A DNA stretch of 64,000 nt from Sceloporus undulatus (Eukaryota > Chordata > Lepidosauria > Squamata > Phrynosomatidae), in contig NC_056529.1 in the NCBI RefSeq assembly GCF_019175285.1, positions 17,575,905 through 17,639,904 of the forward strand, written 5' to 3'. Below, one piece after another: positions 46,961-58,925 of this stretch. Under the pieces are notes generated by a model. It worked only from the letters and a program-made list of their open reading frames with translations, ran no database searches and was not told where the DNA came from. Position 1 is the first letter of the stretch, and each line of letters begins with the position of its first letter. A program made the position numbers and the translations under genes.

Positions 46961-47599
46961 TATAGTCAACATTGTTTGTACAGAAATGGAACGCAATGCA
47001 TGGAATAGAATAAGCAAGAAAACTTGATGTGAGTTTTGCTTACTTTAAGTCTCAAACGGCAAATATGCTCATCCGTCCATATTCTTCTTGCCAGGGTTTC
47101 TCAACACTTGAAAAGCATGTTTTTCAACCATTTATAAATATAATTTTTAAAATATTCTTCCCAGTCCTAGACCTCAGCTTTTCAAGCGATGGGCTGCATT
47201 TTGCAAGATGTAAGGAATGCACCATGGCCATCCTCAGTCTATCATCAAATGCGAAGGAAAGAAAGGAAGTTAAGTGAACACACCTGAAAGGCAGGTTCTT
47301 GTGCAATTCACTGTGGAATTTAAATTACCTTAATGTTCTCTGGACTGTTAAAAACAAGTGTTATGAATCATAATTATAGTCGTACGCATTTGGGAAAACA
47401 ACTTCATAACATTGTTTAATACCAGCCATGGCCCTCAGGAAGAACAAGTTCCACAGTAATAATTTAGTTAGCGGATGGCAAAAGGTGGAATAAATGAAGC
47501 ACAGCAAATGAGATCTAATTATTGGGAACAAGGAGGGAGTGGGTCATACATACACATTTGTTTCAATATATAAAAGAATATATATTCTTTGATTCTCTT

Positions 47600-49432
47600 A
47601 TAGTGAAGAAGGTTTCACTATATTGGACAAAGCAAGAAAGAATCATGGAACGATAAGTGGGAAATTGCAAAGACCCAACACAAAATAATGCCATGTGCAG
47701 ATGACATTTTACTAGCAGTATAACACCCTGAAAAATCTTTCCCTGAAATAAAGAACACAATAGATATCTTTGGAAATTACTCTGGCCATAAGATCAACTA
47801 CCTAAAATCTAAACTGATGTACTTAAATACCTCAGCTGCAGACCAAACCACATTACCAAATGCCACCTGTTTGCAATTATGTCCTTCATATGGATTCCCA
47901 TATTTAGGTCTCCTTATAACAAAGAATCTATCTCAATTGATACCCAGGAACTACAACCCTGTTATTAAAAGGATGAAGGCTAAACTAAAAGTATGGAAAC
48001 ATCTGAACCTTTCTTTGTTGAGGAAGATTGCTATTACAAAGATGTCTCTCACCCAGCCTCTATTTTTTCTATTTCAGTCCATTCCTATCTCACCAGCCCT
48101 TTCCAAATTTAAACTCTGGCCAAAAAAATGACTGTAGATTTTACATTTAATAATAAAAAAACTGGTCTGGTTTCCCCAAATCCATTAGGTATACCGACTC
48201 AAGAGCAAGGGGTTTAGCAATCCCAAATATTCAATTGTATTATCATGCATTCCAACTAAGCCAACTCTCCCAATTAATAATGGAAGTAGACTGTGCTCAC
48301 TGGGTATCTATGGAGATGGATCTGGACAGTAAGACTGAACTGAAATTGCTCTTCTCTCTTAAGACACGTAAATCTTTATAACTCTCTCCTTATTTGAAAA
48401 CAATGGATCTATATATTAGCCCCGAGACCATCCCCTATCTGCCCATTCTTATTGCACCTTCATTTTTATGACATAGACAAAATTGTCGAATTTAAAAGTT
48501 GGAAGAAGGGTACTATTTACAGACTTTCTGATTTACTTACACATGGGAAAATCAAAAAACGCAGAAACCTTGATAGACAATCTGGGACAGGGCGGCCACA
48601 ACTGGATGCAAATATCACAAGTACCATACTGTCTTTTGCAACACGTACAATGTCTAAAGTCCCATGACCTTTTATGAAGCACTTTGCAAAGGAGTGGTCA
48701 CAAAGGAGAGACAGATGCCATTTACAAAAAATTAATACAATCCATTTATGGCAGTAATCAATCAGCCAGGATAATGTGACAATCAGACTGGAATTTAGAT
48801 ATCTCTGAAGCCACATGGGAACGCATCTGGACCTTGCCTACATATAAATCAAGATCAGCATTACCAAAAGAGGCAACACTAAAATTAATATATAAATGGG
48901 ACCTAACTCCTGTGAGATAATCTTAGATAACAAAGAATGCCTCACCAAAATGCTGGAGAGGCTGTGGCACCGTTGGCGCCTTTGGGCACATATGACTGAA
49001 CTGTCCTAAAATCAAACACTTTTGTAATGTTACACTAGCACAAATTTCTTCTGTTGTAAAACAAAATGTAGTTTCCTATCCAGACCTTTGGTTGTTGTCC
49101 ATCTATTGTAAAGAAAACAGCCATTTAAAACATCGCAAGCACAACACATTTCTTATTGGAGCGGTTAGGAATATAACCACGAGAAATTGGGAAACAGGGA
49201 ATGTGCAAATAACTAACTGGTGGACAAAGGTTTGGGGCTCTTGGTTAATGGAAAAACTTTCTGATACCTTCAGACTCTGTGATGGTCAAAGGAAACCACA
49301 CACCTTATTTGAAGATAGGTCAATTTGTATTATTCTGCACGGATTTTATATGACTCTTCAAGGGCTTTTATTATTTTTGTATAGTTTGTTTATGGTATCA
49401 TTATAAAACAAATAAAATATTCAATTTAAAAA
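47600..49432 (+). mobile_element. L1 LINE, 5' truncated (about 1.8 kb)
   Basis: Frames spell CADDILLAV (family YADD), then FPEIKNTIDIFGNYSGHKIN, YLGLLITKNLSQLI and MKAKLKVWKHLNLSLLRKIA, a thumb-side pattern typical of L1 ORF2. Later pieces reach GNVQITNWWTKVWGSWL near 49200 and the element ends in AATAAAATATTC plus an A-rich tail. Frames are interrupted by stops and shifts and the RT active site is changed, so it is inactive. The 5' limit is approximate. Confidence 0.85.
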
Positions 49433-49435
49433 ACA

Positions 49436-49580
49436 ACCCACTGGGTAACCTTGGGCAAGTCACACTCTCTCAGCCTCAGAGGAAAGCACTAGCAAAGCAC
49501 CTCTGAAGAAATCTCACCAAGAAAACCATGCATTAGGTTCACCTTAGGGTTGCCATAAATCCAAAATGACTTATTTGTGT
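49436..49580 (+). repeat. SINE body and tail directly after the L1 tail
   Basis: ACCTTGGGCAAGTCACACTC and CCTTAGGGTTGCCATAAATC. The tRNA head is absent; the fragment begins at the L1 A-rich tail. Confidence 0.75.
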
Positions 49581-50402
49581 CCCTGGCAGAGATGAATGAA
49601 GGCATTGGCAGTGAGGGAATGGCACGATTTCAGCAGTTCCGGAAACATGTTTTAAAAAAATAAACCCATAGGTGAACTTGTTAAGGTTTTGTGCAGATAT
49701 TTGGCAGACTATTTAAGCATGAAATGCAAATGGAGAAAGGGAGATTGGGTAACTTCTCAAGATGATTCACTTGAAAAACGAGATGAACGGTAATAGGATG
49801 AAAGGATCACAGAAGAGAACGGAATCAAAAAGGGCAGTCCATGAAACAGGCCAGACAGAGCAAGTTAAGTTTCAAGAACAGCAGTCTTTCTAAATGATCA
49901 GAACTTGACATTCTTGCAGCCATACCAATGAAGTCCATGTGAGCATGATGCCAATGGGAGACAATAGAATAGCCTGGTTATTGGGCATGAGCAGTGACTC
50001 ATCCGTACCAGCAAAGTTAATTTCTTGCATGTCTGTCTGTGTGAACAGTAGAAGGAAAACGTGCAGCATGCATATGGGGTACATGTTGTCCTTCTCTTCC
50101 AGATCAATTATGGAACATGGAGAAGACTGGTTTAGCCTGAGGCTCAGACCCACCCTTGGGAAGGTGTTACTTCATCTGTTCCACTCAGCTGGAAAATCCA
50201 GCCCAATCCAGTGCATGCATTTTCTGAACATCGCCTGGGACTGCTTCATAGCAATTACTCTGCAAAGCCAGTGAAACAAAGGAGAACGAAATGCAAGATT
50301 GGTTCCAGAAATTTCAGAGAGCCCAAGGACAATCCCTCAGCTCCGGTTTCTGGCCCATCTGTCACGTCTTTCCTGAGCTCTTGGTTATATATATATATAT
50401 TA

Positions 50403-50484
50403 TTCCCCAAATAAAACTCTGCAATAATATATAGATATAATTATATATATATATATATATATAATTGTGCAGAGTTTATTTGGG
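50403..50484. repeat. AT-loop hairpin
   Basis: CCCCAAATAAAACTCTGCA and TGCAGAGTTTATTTGGG flank an AT dinucleotide loop; the 17- to 18-bp stem has one mismatch or so. Confidence 0.75.
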
Positions 50485-50875
50485 AGATAATCTGGAGGGA
50501 GACCTTATGTTAGTCTGCTGTAGGGATGGAAAGCATTCAAAAATAGTTGAGTAAAGTTCAAAAAATTGTTTTCTTGAGTGTCAGGAGACCTTGGTTATTG
50601 GACATATGTACATCTTCACAGTTCAGGACTTATTCTGCGCCAAATAAAATAAAATAAAACGATGGATGTAGATTTTTCTTCTTCTTCTTGCACTGAAAAT
50701 GGCAATTTCCACACGACAAATAACAGAACAGAAAAGTCTACTGGCACCTTAAAAGCGAACAAGTATTTTTGGCATAGATTTTCATGGATAGTAACTGAAC
50801 AGCAGGCCCTGAAGAAGTGGGTTGTTGCCTCTAAAGCATGATAGCCCTATGTTATTTTGCTGCAGAGAAAGTTTG

Positions 50876-50950
50876 TTGTTGTTGTTGTGTGTCTTCAAGT
50901 TGGTTCCAGCTTATCGTGGAGCTTTCTTGGCAAGTGTGATTCGGTTTCTT
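50876..50950 (-). repeat. SINE tail fragment, minus
   Basis: GTTGTTGTGTGTCTTCAAGT then GAGCTTTCTTGGCAAG. Confidence 0.6.
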
Positions 50951-50989
50951 TTTAGAGACTGGGATTCTTGGAAACAACATGTGCAGTCG

Positions 50990-51450
50990 GAAGGAAAAGA
51001 AAATATGTTTATTGTATCATTAGAGTAATAACTAAGGTTGATAGATAGAATAGAGGGGTATAAGTAAAGAGGTTAGTTATATACAGTCAGCGAAGCTGAA
51101 AATTAAGTATTTTGTAGAATTTAGATAAAACATAATCTAATGGTCAAAACTACAATTTTTGCTATGATAAGAATTAACCATATGGATTAGTATAAATATA
51201 AGCTAAGAGTAAGTATAATATTTGTTTTAAGATATGGAGATACTACAGCAGTTTTCCATGGAAGCATAGAATGCAAGTTGAGTGTAATAGGGCAGATGAT
51301 GTGCGAGGATTGTGTGGTGCGATGGATGATATTTTATGAATGTCTTTGTCTTAGGGTTTTGGCTTATTTTTTGTTTACTTTTTCATGTATTTGTCATTTC
51401 ATTTCATTTTATTTTACACTTGAAATTCTAATAAAGGATATATTTTTAAA
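50990..51450 (+). mobile_element. Probable L1 3' end
   Basis: AT-rich sequence ending in TTCTAATAAAGGATATATTT TTAAAAAA, like a LINE-1 3' UTR and tail, next to a MITE end (51452-51498). No coding part to confirm it. Confidence 0.4.
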
Positions 51451-51451
51451 A

Positions 51452-51498
51452 AAGTGGTGTCAAAGTGCCTTCATTCTGCATTATAAATGCAACTTTGG
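51452..51498. mobile_element. End of a TA-type MITE
   Basis: AAGTGGTGTCAAAGTGCCTT CATTCTGCA and AAATGCAACTTTGG match one end of the family. Confidence 0.6.
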
Positions 51499-54340
51499 TA
51501 ACAGTTTCCTTGACCTTCCATTAGAGAAATCAAACTATTTACACATCAAGGTTGAGGGGTTGGCCTAATCCACTTGTAAATGCCTGTGCACTAATGTGAT
51601 CTGCTGATGTATGTCTTCCATCACAGATATGACAGTCATGCAGAGCTTGGAAAACTTCCTTTATGGGACTACTACTCCCAGAAGTAAGTTGCAGCTCTGG
51701 GAAAACAAAGAGTAAGTAGTTACTTAGAGAAAAGAAGACAACGAAGTTTAAACACTTGTGTGGCAGTTCATTTTGCATTTTACAATTACCATTGCTGTCA
51801 GTAATATTGGATCTCCGATGCATGGAAAGCATACAAAATTAAAGGTGGGTTTGTTTGCAAATTGCAAAACAAGTCGTATGAAATGGAGACGCCACCCCCG
51901 CTGAGGATCTGTGTTTTCGTATCTGGCAAGGAATGTAGTTTAAACATTGAAAATACAATATCTGAAAGCTCCTGTAAACATGAGGCAACTGAGTCCCCAT
52001 TCTTTCCTTGTGGCTCCAAAAGGACAGAAGACAAAGCTCAGCTTTCACCGCACAACACTTTCCTCTTATCAGACGGGCTGGTTTTTCAAGTCTGGAAGAA
52101 GCAAAATAAAACAGATAAGACGTGAAATGAGCAGAGACTGTACTTTCTCAGTGGGCATTATGCAGGAGCCTTTATCAAAGTGGCTCAGGATGGATTTCAT
52201 CAGGTGTTCATAAAGGAACAAAGGACAAGAAAGTCTGGGTTTGCCCTAGTAGGCTTTGGTTAGACAGCTAGCTAGAGACTGAAAGGATCCAGTCCCAAGT
52301 GGATCTACTGTCCCAGAAACAGTGTGTGTGTGTGTTTCTTGCATCACCTTTGATATTGCCACTTTCCTGCAAACATAGAGGATATGCTGTAAAGCCAAGA
52401 CTATTGGTACCCAAAATACTGCAGTTCTAGCAGGGCACTCACAATTGTATTCAATGGAGGAATGAATTTATCTCAATAGGAAGAAGCGAGAGGGCTTCGT
52501 GTAACATTTTAATTGGTTTTGACGTTATTTATATATATATCTTATATAATATATATATCTTATTCTTTCCTTCTACTCCTACCACACACACACAGAGAGA
52601 GAGAGAAACACCATGTACATCTATGACTCAGTGACCAATGGGATGTTGTGGGGACATGTACAAATGAAGAGATGTATTCTGCTAATTGCCTCAGCATTAA
52701 GACATGCATTGATCATTGCGTGCCCAGAAGCTGATAAAAGATGGCATTAATAGCCACCCTTGATAAATGGCAAGTGATTAAAGTTTAACTTGGTGTGTGA
52801 ATTGAGCTAAAGTTCAACCGCATGCAATTTATTAAGGCTGCACCAGGGTGTGCTTTGCTTCAGCTTGTTAATATGTTTGGGGACTAAACATGGGGTGATG
52901 GTCACCAAAATATACTGATTCTCACTTGCTATCAAGTTGGGTAGGTGGCTGAGTACAGCCTGACTCTGTACATAGACCTCAAAGCATTTTGACTTCTTGC
53001 ATGGATGCCTGGAGTTATCTACCAAGCTACTCATCTGTAATCAGTGATACAGAGAGTTTTGTGTAGGGTGACAGTGTATCAAACCCCTTCCTCCATAGAT
53101 GACACTGGCAGTTGAGTTGTTTTCATAACAACGTTCATACAATCACTTTTACAAAATAACTGTTGCAATTGGATATTACAATATATTTTGGGTTTCTTTA
53201 CTTGGGATCCTATTGTCCTGGGATTTGCGCTGGAGGAGGTACCACTGATGATGAACAACACAAGAAGAACTAGAAAGAACTAGAGAGCAAGATGAAGGAA
53301 AAGGCTATGGGGATGTAAACATGTGGCCCACATGGCCAAGATGCAGAGTGCCTTCTGCCTTCATTGAAATCCCTCCAGACCATCTTAACAGACAACTCTC
53401 ACCCTAAAAGGTGGGGGATGTTGGGGGTCCCCATCCATAATGCCACCATCTCTGTGAAATTTGTGGAAATTACAGCTCAAAGGAGGCCTGAGAGTGGAGG
53501 GTAACTGCGAGGATCTTTTCACCTATATGTACCAGTCATAGCTGTAGAGAGTGCTCCAGTTTCAGTAAATACCGTGTTTTATTTAGAAATGTGCAAGGAT
53601 GCATACAGACATACAGATCTTAACAGTTATACAAGGCTATCAGAAAGAAATGTATGGAATACTGGATAGAGAAAAGTCAGGGATTAAAGACGGTGTTAAT
53701 TATTGATCCTGAAGAGAGTGGCCCAGTCTGTGTCTGAGGATTACACAGAGGGATCCTGGTCTGTGATCAGAGCCATGGTCTGTGAACAATGTCGCTAAGG
53801 CTGGGGCAGATATTTATCCCCCATTTCATATGCTTGAAGGGTGTGTTGCGTGACATTCAGTGTGACAAAGGTCTTGATGGCTTTTCCAAGGGACTGGTAA
53901 AAGGTTCTGGAGTGACTGGTGGCTTTAGGTCTTGAGTGATAATATATTGATTACATCTGAGAGTCCCTTAAGGGACTCTCAGGCAGAAGGGGTGTTCAGG
54001 AATATTATCATAAAGTGGGGTCAAGGGTATGGTCACAGATTGCCTTTTGATGGGACCCTCTTTGCTTCCATTGTACGCAGAAATGCATGGAGCCCTGCAG
54101 GGAAGCGAGATGTTCAGGAAACCCATTTCCTTCATTTTATCAAGGTATCTGTATGTCCTCCAGTCAACATGACTCCTACGCAGGTATAATTTTCCGCAGG
54201 TTGTCATGACCCAGAAACATGGCCAACTCTAGATATTAATTATGAAACTGTGTATTCAACTGGAGGGGTGTAGGATATGCTAATACAACAGAAGCAACAT
54301 CTCAGACAAAATGTAGGCCTATGATTCTCACATCATTGCC
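51499..54340. other. Intergenic, no gene recognised
   Basis: Contains short TA and CA/GA runs (52525-52605) and a GT run near 52321. Frames here are short, overlapping and without motifs. Confidence 0.4.
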
Positions 54341-54354
54341 TTTCTTCTTGGGTA

Positions 54355-54430
54355 TGACGTGTAACATCTTGGCCTGGTGAAGAAGCCATTGAAGCTTCGA
54401 AAACTTGCATGATGTATTTTGTGCTCTATA
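54355..54430. repeat. Unclassified interspersed repeat
   Basis: GGCCTGGTGAAGAAGCCATT GAAGCTTCG then GCATGATGTATTTTGTGC, shared with 36866 and 46795. Confidence 0.5.
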
Positions 54431-55427
54431 GCTGGCCGTAGAGAGATATCTCTGTTTTGTAGATTTTGTTGTTGTGTTTTCATCCTCATACTGTCTCCTC
54501 TGCAGCTTTGCAGAAACGTTTTCCTATTGAAAGGACTCCAACAGTTTTTAGTTTGTCTCGTAAATACGTGGGGCTTGATCTGTTTTGTTGTGTTTAATGT
54601 CAGCCACGTTGGCAATAAATCTTGCTATTCGCAGGTAGGATAACCATACATTAGAATTCCACTGACAGACATTTGGAGCCTTGTCACATTCTGCGTTTAA
54701 AACAGAACTTTGGAAGAGGCTGGTAGATTTTAATCTCTCTTGATAGACTTTAAGGCAGTAACAACTTGTGACTCTCCAAATTTAACACCTTGGTTTGGCC
54801 AGTACTTTTGCATAAATAGACATGTTTAATCCCTTTCTGGCATCAGACAAATAGCTCCTTTTTCTTTCCCAGGACTTATAAACTTTTATTACATCGTGCT
54901 TTACCATTATTTCAGTTCTGTGTACTTCCTTGTTCCCCATTTTTTATTGTCACATCGCTGGTGTTCTGTTGCCTCGCTTTTGCTTTCAGATTATCTGTTT
55001 GGTTTTGCAGCTGTGTTTTTGCTAGGAATGTAAATCCTCACTTGTCTTGTTCTCGTGCCCAAGAATGAGAAACCACAGATATTTTTTGTTTCCTCCTCAC
55101 CTGCAAGATGGGAAGATATTTCCAGCTGGTATCAACAAATGTTCTCACGTTTGTGAGAATGGTTTTGGAGCAGAACTACAATAACGGCTGCCTTGTTCCA
55201 TCGACTTTTAAAATTAGAAGCATTTGATGGATTTGTTGTGTGGTTGTGCTGTGTGGAGGTGGCTGGAATTATGGAAATTTTGTAGGCCTGATTCTGTAGG
55301 GATTTTGAAACAAAACATGACTCTTGGGTGTTAAAATGTCCCATCCTAGTGTTTGAAGGTTATGGTGGTTCCTGGATTGTTGAAAGCATAGGAGATTACA
55401 TTAAAGCTGACCAGGATTTTATATTTA

Positions 55428-55815
55428 GGTCTAAGGGACTGAACAGACTGCCCCTAAGGGGTGGCCTTCAGCCACCTCTTTCGTCTCTGGATCAGTGCCA
55501 TAGCAACTACACGCCATGGCCCTGATCTGGTTTTTCTGTGGCACAAAGAGGAGCCACAAAAAGCGGCTCCTTTTTGCACCATGGAAAGAGCACCATAGCA
55601 GTCGCCGGCACAGTTTTCAGCACTCCTTTGGTGCTGCGTCATCTGAACAAAGCACCAGAGGAGCACTGTGATGCTGCCCGCTGTGCAGTGGGGAATGTGG
55701 TGGGGTGCATAGCATCATGGCAGCATGGGGCAGAATCAGGGGGTGCATTGTACAGACACCACACCCCCACACCACCCCGATGCCAGCCTTTATTGCCAGT
55801 CTGTACAGCTTCTGA
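55428..55815. mobile_element. Probable Harbinger-like element, GC-rich
   Basis: Begins GGGACTGAACAGACTG and ends near CCAGTCTGTACAG, an imperfect inverted pair, with AAAAAGCGGCTCCTTTTTGC inside as in 31042-31380. Only the left flank shows TAA, so the limits are uncertain. Confidence 0.5.
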
Positions 55816-56014
55816 GTTGCCTAACATGGCACATACTATATAACAGAGGCACTGTGGAATCCCAGTAAACTGGGCAGATGCATATCACAGCACTAACAAA
55901 TGTGTCCCACTGCTCATTGGATTATACCAATGTGCATCAGCATTCCCTTGACAGTGTCTTGATGCATATTGGGGTCCACCAATGTACATTCAGTTCCTAG
56001 CCATCGTCCAGATT

Positions 56015-56497
56015 GATCTCACAAGTACCCAGGGTGCATTGTGAGATCAATCCGGACCGCATCTCCCCCTACGAGCCACCCCACACACTGAGAACATCCG
56101 GGAAGAACTTACTGGAAACTCCATCGTCCAAATATGTCTCCTCTTCTCAAAGGGCCTTTACAATAACGGCCCCGTGGATCTGGAACAGCCTTCCGGAGAA
56201 GCTCTGTCTCATGACCTCTTTGGAAACATTTAAAAAGAGATTGAAAACCGTACTCTTTTGCCAAGCGTTCCCCTTCGAGGAGTGATGTCTACATGACCAA
56301 TATGCCTGCCGACAATGATATTCTGTCTTACCCCTGGATGTTGGATTGTTGTATTTTACTGATGTTTGTATAGATGTACCATTTTGTGTTTTTATAGTGT
56401 ATTGTATTGCATTGTATGTATTGATTTTAGTAGTCTGTAACCCCGCTTCGATCCTTTGGGAGAGGCGGGGAAACACAAATAAATTATTATTATTATT
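56015..56497 (+). mobile_element. L2-like LINE 3' part
   Basis: The frame at 56013-56285 encodes SQRAFTITAPWIWNSLPEKL then SLETFKKRLKTVLFCQAFPF, the WNSLP...FK..LKT end of ORF2 in the L2/CR1/Rex1 group. A 3' UTR with CGCTTCGATCC and AGAGGCGGGG follows, ending in ATT repeats. Confidence 0.82.
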
Positions 56498-56699
56498 ACA
56501 CATGGGCACCTATTGTACATCAGTCTCAATGTGCAATGGTAACTTTGCCAGCTTCCCTTTATAGTAATGTCATGATAGTCCCTTGCTCAATAGACACTGT
56601 GAAACTGATCAATTCTATTTCTTTGGCACGGTGCTATAATGTGAAGCATTTCTTAATGAAAACAGCTTGATCCCTTCCGCCATCTCCAGGCACAATTGG

Positions 56700-56700
<1 letters not shown>

Positions 56701-56738
<38 letters not shown>

Positions 56739-56740
56739 TC
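56701..56740. repeat. (TTCT)n microsatellite
   Basis: Ten or so tetranucleotide units. Confidence 0.97.
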
Positions 56741-56791
56741 AAACAACTTGGCATCATTCCTTTAGCTTTACCTATCATTGAAAAGACCACA

Positions 56792-56801
56792 NNNNNNNNN
56801 N
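56792..56801. other. Assembly gap (10 N)
   Basis: Ten Ns directly before an ATA repeat. Confidence 0.99.
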
Positions 56802-56802
56802 G

Positions 56803-56864
<62 letters not shown>
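56803..56864. repeat. (ATA)n microsatellite
   Basis: About 20 units next to the gap. Confidence 0.96.
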
Positions 56865-56865
<1 letters not shown>

Positions 56866-57431
56866 CTAAGGAACTTAGGTCACATTCAGAAGAATAACAA
56901 TAAAAAAGGACATTTTAAGAAAATACAGAGCATGATCGCTAGGGTTAAGCTATACCTAGGGGTAATTTGGAACAAGGGTGCTGTGTGAGATATGTCAATA
57001 TTTGAAGAAGTACCAAAAGAAGAAAAAGAAAAATCAACACAGGTGAAACGGAGCTCAAACACATGACTTCACCATTACGCACCCAGTTTAAGAAAAGTGT
57101 GCTTAAGAATATCAGAAGAAATATGTTTGCTTTGGGCTCTAATTCCCACAGCAACCAGCCTAGTGCTGTTAAGGAGCAAGACGTGAGGTCTCTAGCACCT
57201 TCCTCACTTGTGCCACCTTCTTCTTTTTCCTGTTCATATTCTTATAGTTTTTAATTAAATGAAATAAAATTTGGGGGCCAAGGTGGCTCGCATCATAGAC
57301 GAAAGGAAAAATACAGCTAACAACAAGATTTCTGTAAAAACCAGTTTAAAACAATTAAATAATTATCCCCAGCCACTGGCTTTGGGGACATACTGCTTAC
57401 AACGCTGGAGATAAAATACAACTGACTTGGA

Positions 57432-57620
57432 TTGCATCTGCACTGCTAAATATTCCAGTTTGACATCATTTTAACTGCCATGTCTAATGCTATGGAATCT
57501 TGAGAATTGCAGTTTTTTGCAGCACCAGAGCTCTCTGACACAAACCTACAATTCCCAGAATTGAGCCATGGCAGTTAAAGTGGTGGCAACTTGGATTATT
57601 TCTGCAGTGTGGATACAGCC
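57432..57620. mobile_element. TA-type fold-back MITE
   Basis: ATTGCATCTGCACTGC and GCAGTGTGGATACAGCCC at the ends; TTGACATCATTTTAACTGCC and GGCAGTTAAAGTGGTGGCAA in the arms. Confidence 0.75.
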
Positions 57621-58119
57621 CAAATGATAACTCTTTCCCACCCTGAACAAATGCAATTGTGTGTAGTTTTGGAGCCAAAGTAATGCCAGTCAATCTGTTC
57701 AGAAAATTCCAGGGATCTTTAGACAGGTTAGGCAAAAATCATTCCTGAAGCTCAAGAGATCTTCTGCCAGTCAGTAGGAATGTCATTCATGACTACTTTT
57801 CTTCTTGAAAGAAGCAACAAGTAATTTTAGCAATCCCCCTGCAAGGAAGTATTCCAAAAACATAATTTTCACCATTGAGGATTTATTCTGTACAAAATTC
57901 GCATATGGATGTTGTGCACAGAAAATAGCATTTTCTGCACAGAAAAATGCTTTTCTTCTGTGCCGAAAATAATATTTCTGAGCACAGTGCTCCTCGCCCT
58001 AATGGATGTGTAGGAATCATGAATACAAATCAGTTACAAATGCAGAACTCTAGGTTGCTCATTCATATCTGCAGTCAGGAATTCCAGCCCATTAAAACGG
58101 TTTAGGGATTCAGTGTGTT

Positions 58120-58388
58120 TACTCTAGTTTGTTGGTATTGGGTGTGTGCCTTCAAGTCATTTCCAACTTATATGGACCCAAAGGTGAACCTGTCATGGGG
58201 TTTTCTAGGCAATATTTGTTCGGAGGAGATTTGCCATTGCCTTCCCTTGAGGCTGAGAGTGTGTGACTTGCCCAAGGTCACCCAATGGGTTTCACGGCTC
58301 AGAATCATAGAGTTGGAAGAGAGAGACTCAGTGGGGAATCAGACTCTGGTCTCCAGAGTCATAGTTCAATTCTCAAACCACTATGCAC
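58120..58388 (-). repeat. tRNA-headed SINE, minus, carrying a tiny CR1 insertion
   Basis: GTGTGTGCCTTCAAGTCATT, GGGGTTTTCTAGGC, GACTTGCCCAAGGTCACC and TCTCAAACCACTATGC. The reading is interrupted by 24 bases at 58303-58326. Confidence 0.85.
58303..58326 (-). mobile_element. 24-bp CR1 3' end inside the SINE
   Basis: AATCATAGAGTTGGAAGAGA and four more bases equal the extreme CR1 terminus. CTCAG is present at both edges (58298-58302, 58327-58331). Confidence 0.7.
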
Positions 58389-58877
58389 TAGCATTTTCCT
58401 TTGGTAGACTCTTATATATGCGTAAGTTTCCTGTGGAATCAGTTGGATATTTTTCTCCAGTGCAGAATACCTGCATTCACTTCAGGTTTGCAGAAGCTGA
58501 ATGTGCTATTGTGCATACAGGTAAGCATGGAGATCTGCCTGCACACACATTTTCAGATGTGCACTTGCTTGCACAGTTGTAGAGGTGCATTCCACTGCAA
58601 ACTGTGCACCATTCAACACAGAGTTTGTGTACCACAATGAAAGCATAACTCCATGCCCAGAGATTGACACTGCATAACCACAATGTAGTATCTTGGCCTA
58701 GGTGTTGAATTTTTGCAAAGAAAAGGAAAAAGATGTGATTGCTAGTCATCTGTGTTACCGCTCCCTCAAGACAAAAAGACATCCTCAGTCATCTGTGCCA
58801 AACAAATGATTAAATAAATAAGAGCAACAGGTGGCTCAGGAATTCATAAACATCCACCAGCCAAATTTATCAGAGCA

Positions 58878-58878
<1 letters not shown>

Positions 58879-58922
<44 letters not shown>
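58879..58922. repeat. (AT)n microsatellite
   Basis: About 21 AT units. Confidence 0.96.

Positions 58923-58925
<3 letters not shown>

Noticed and set aside
47817-48131. 104-residue frame that could pass as a gene
   Set aside because: It is part of L1 ORF2 and is continuous with broken RT sequence upstream.
58115-58582. 155-residue plus-strand frame
   Set aside because: Its first half is the reverse of a SINE; the peptide recurs wherever that SINE is inverted.
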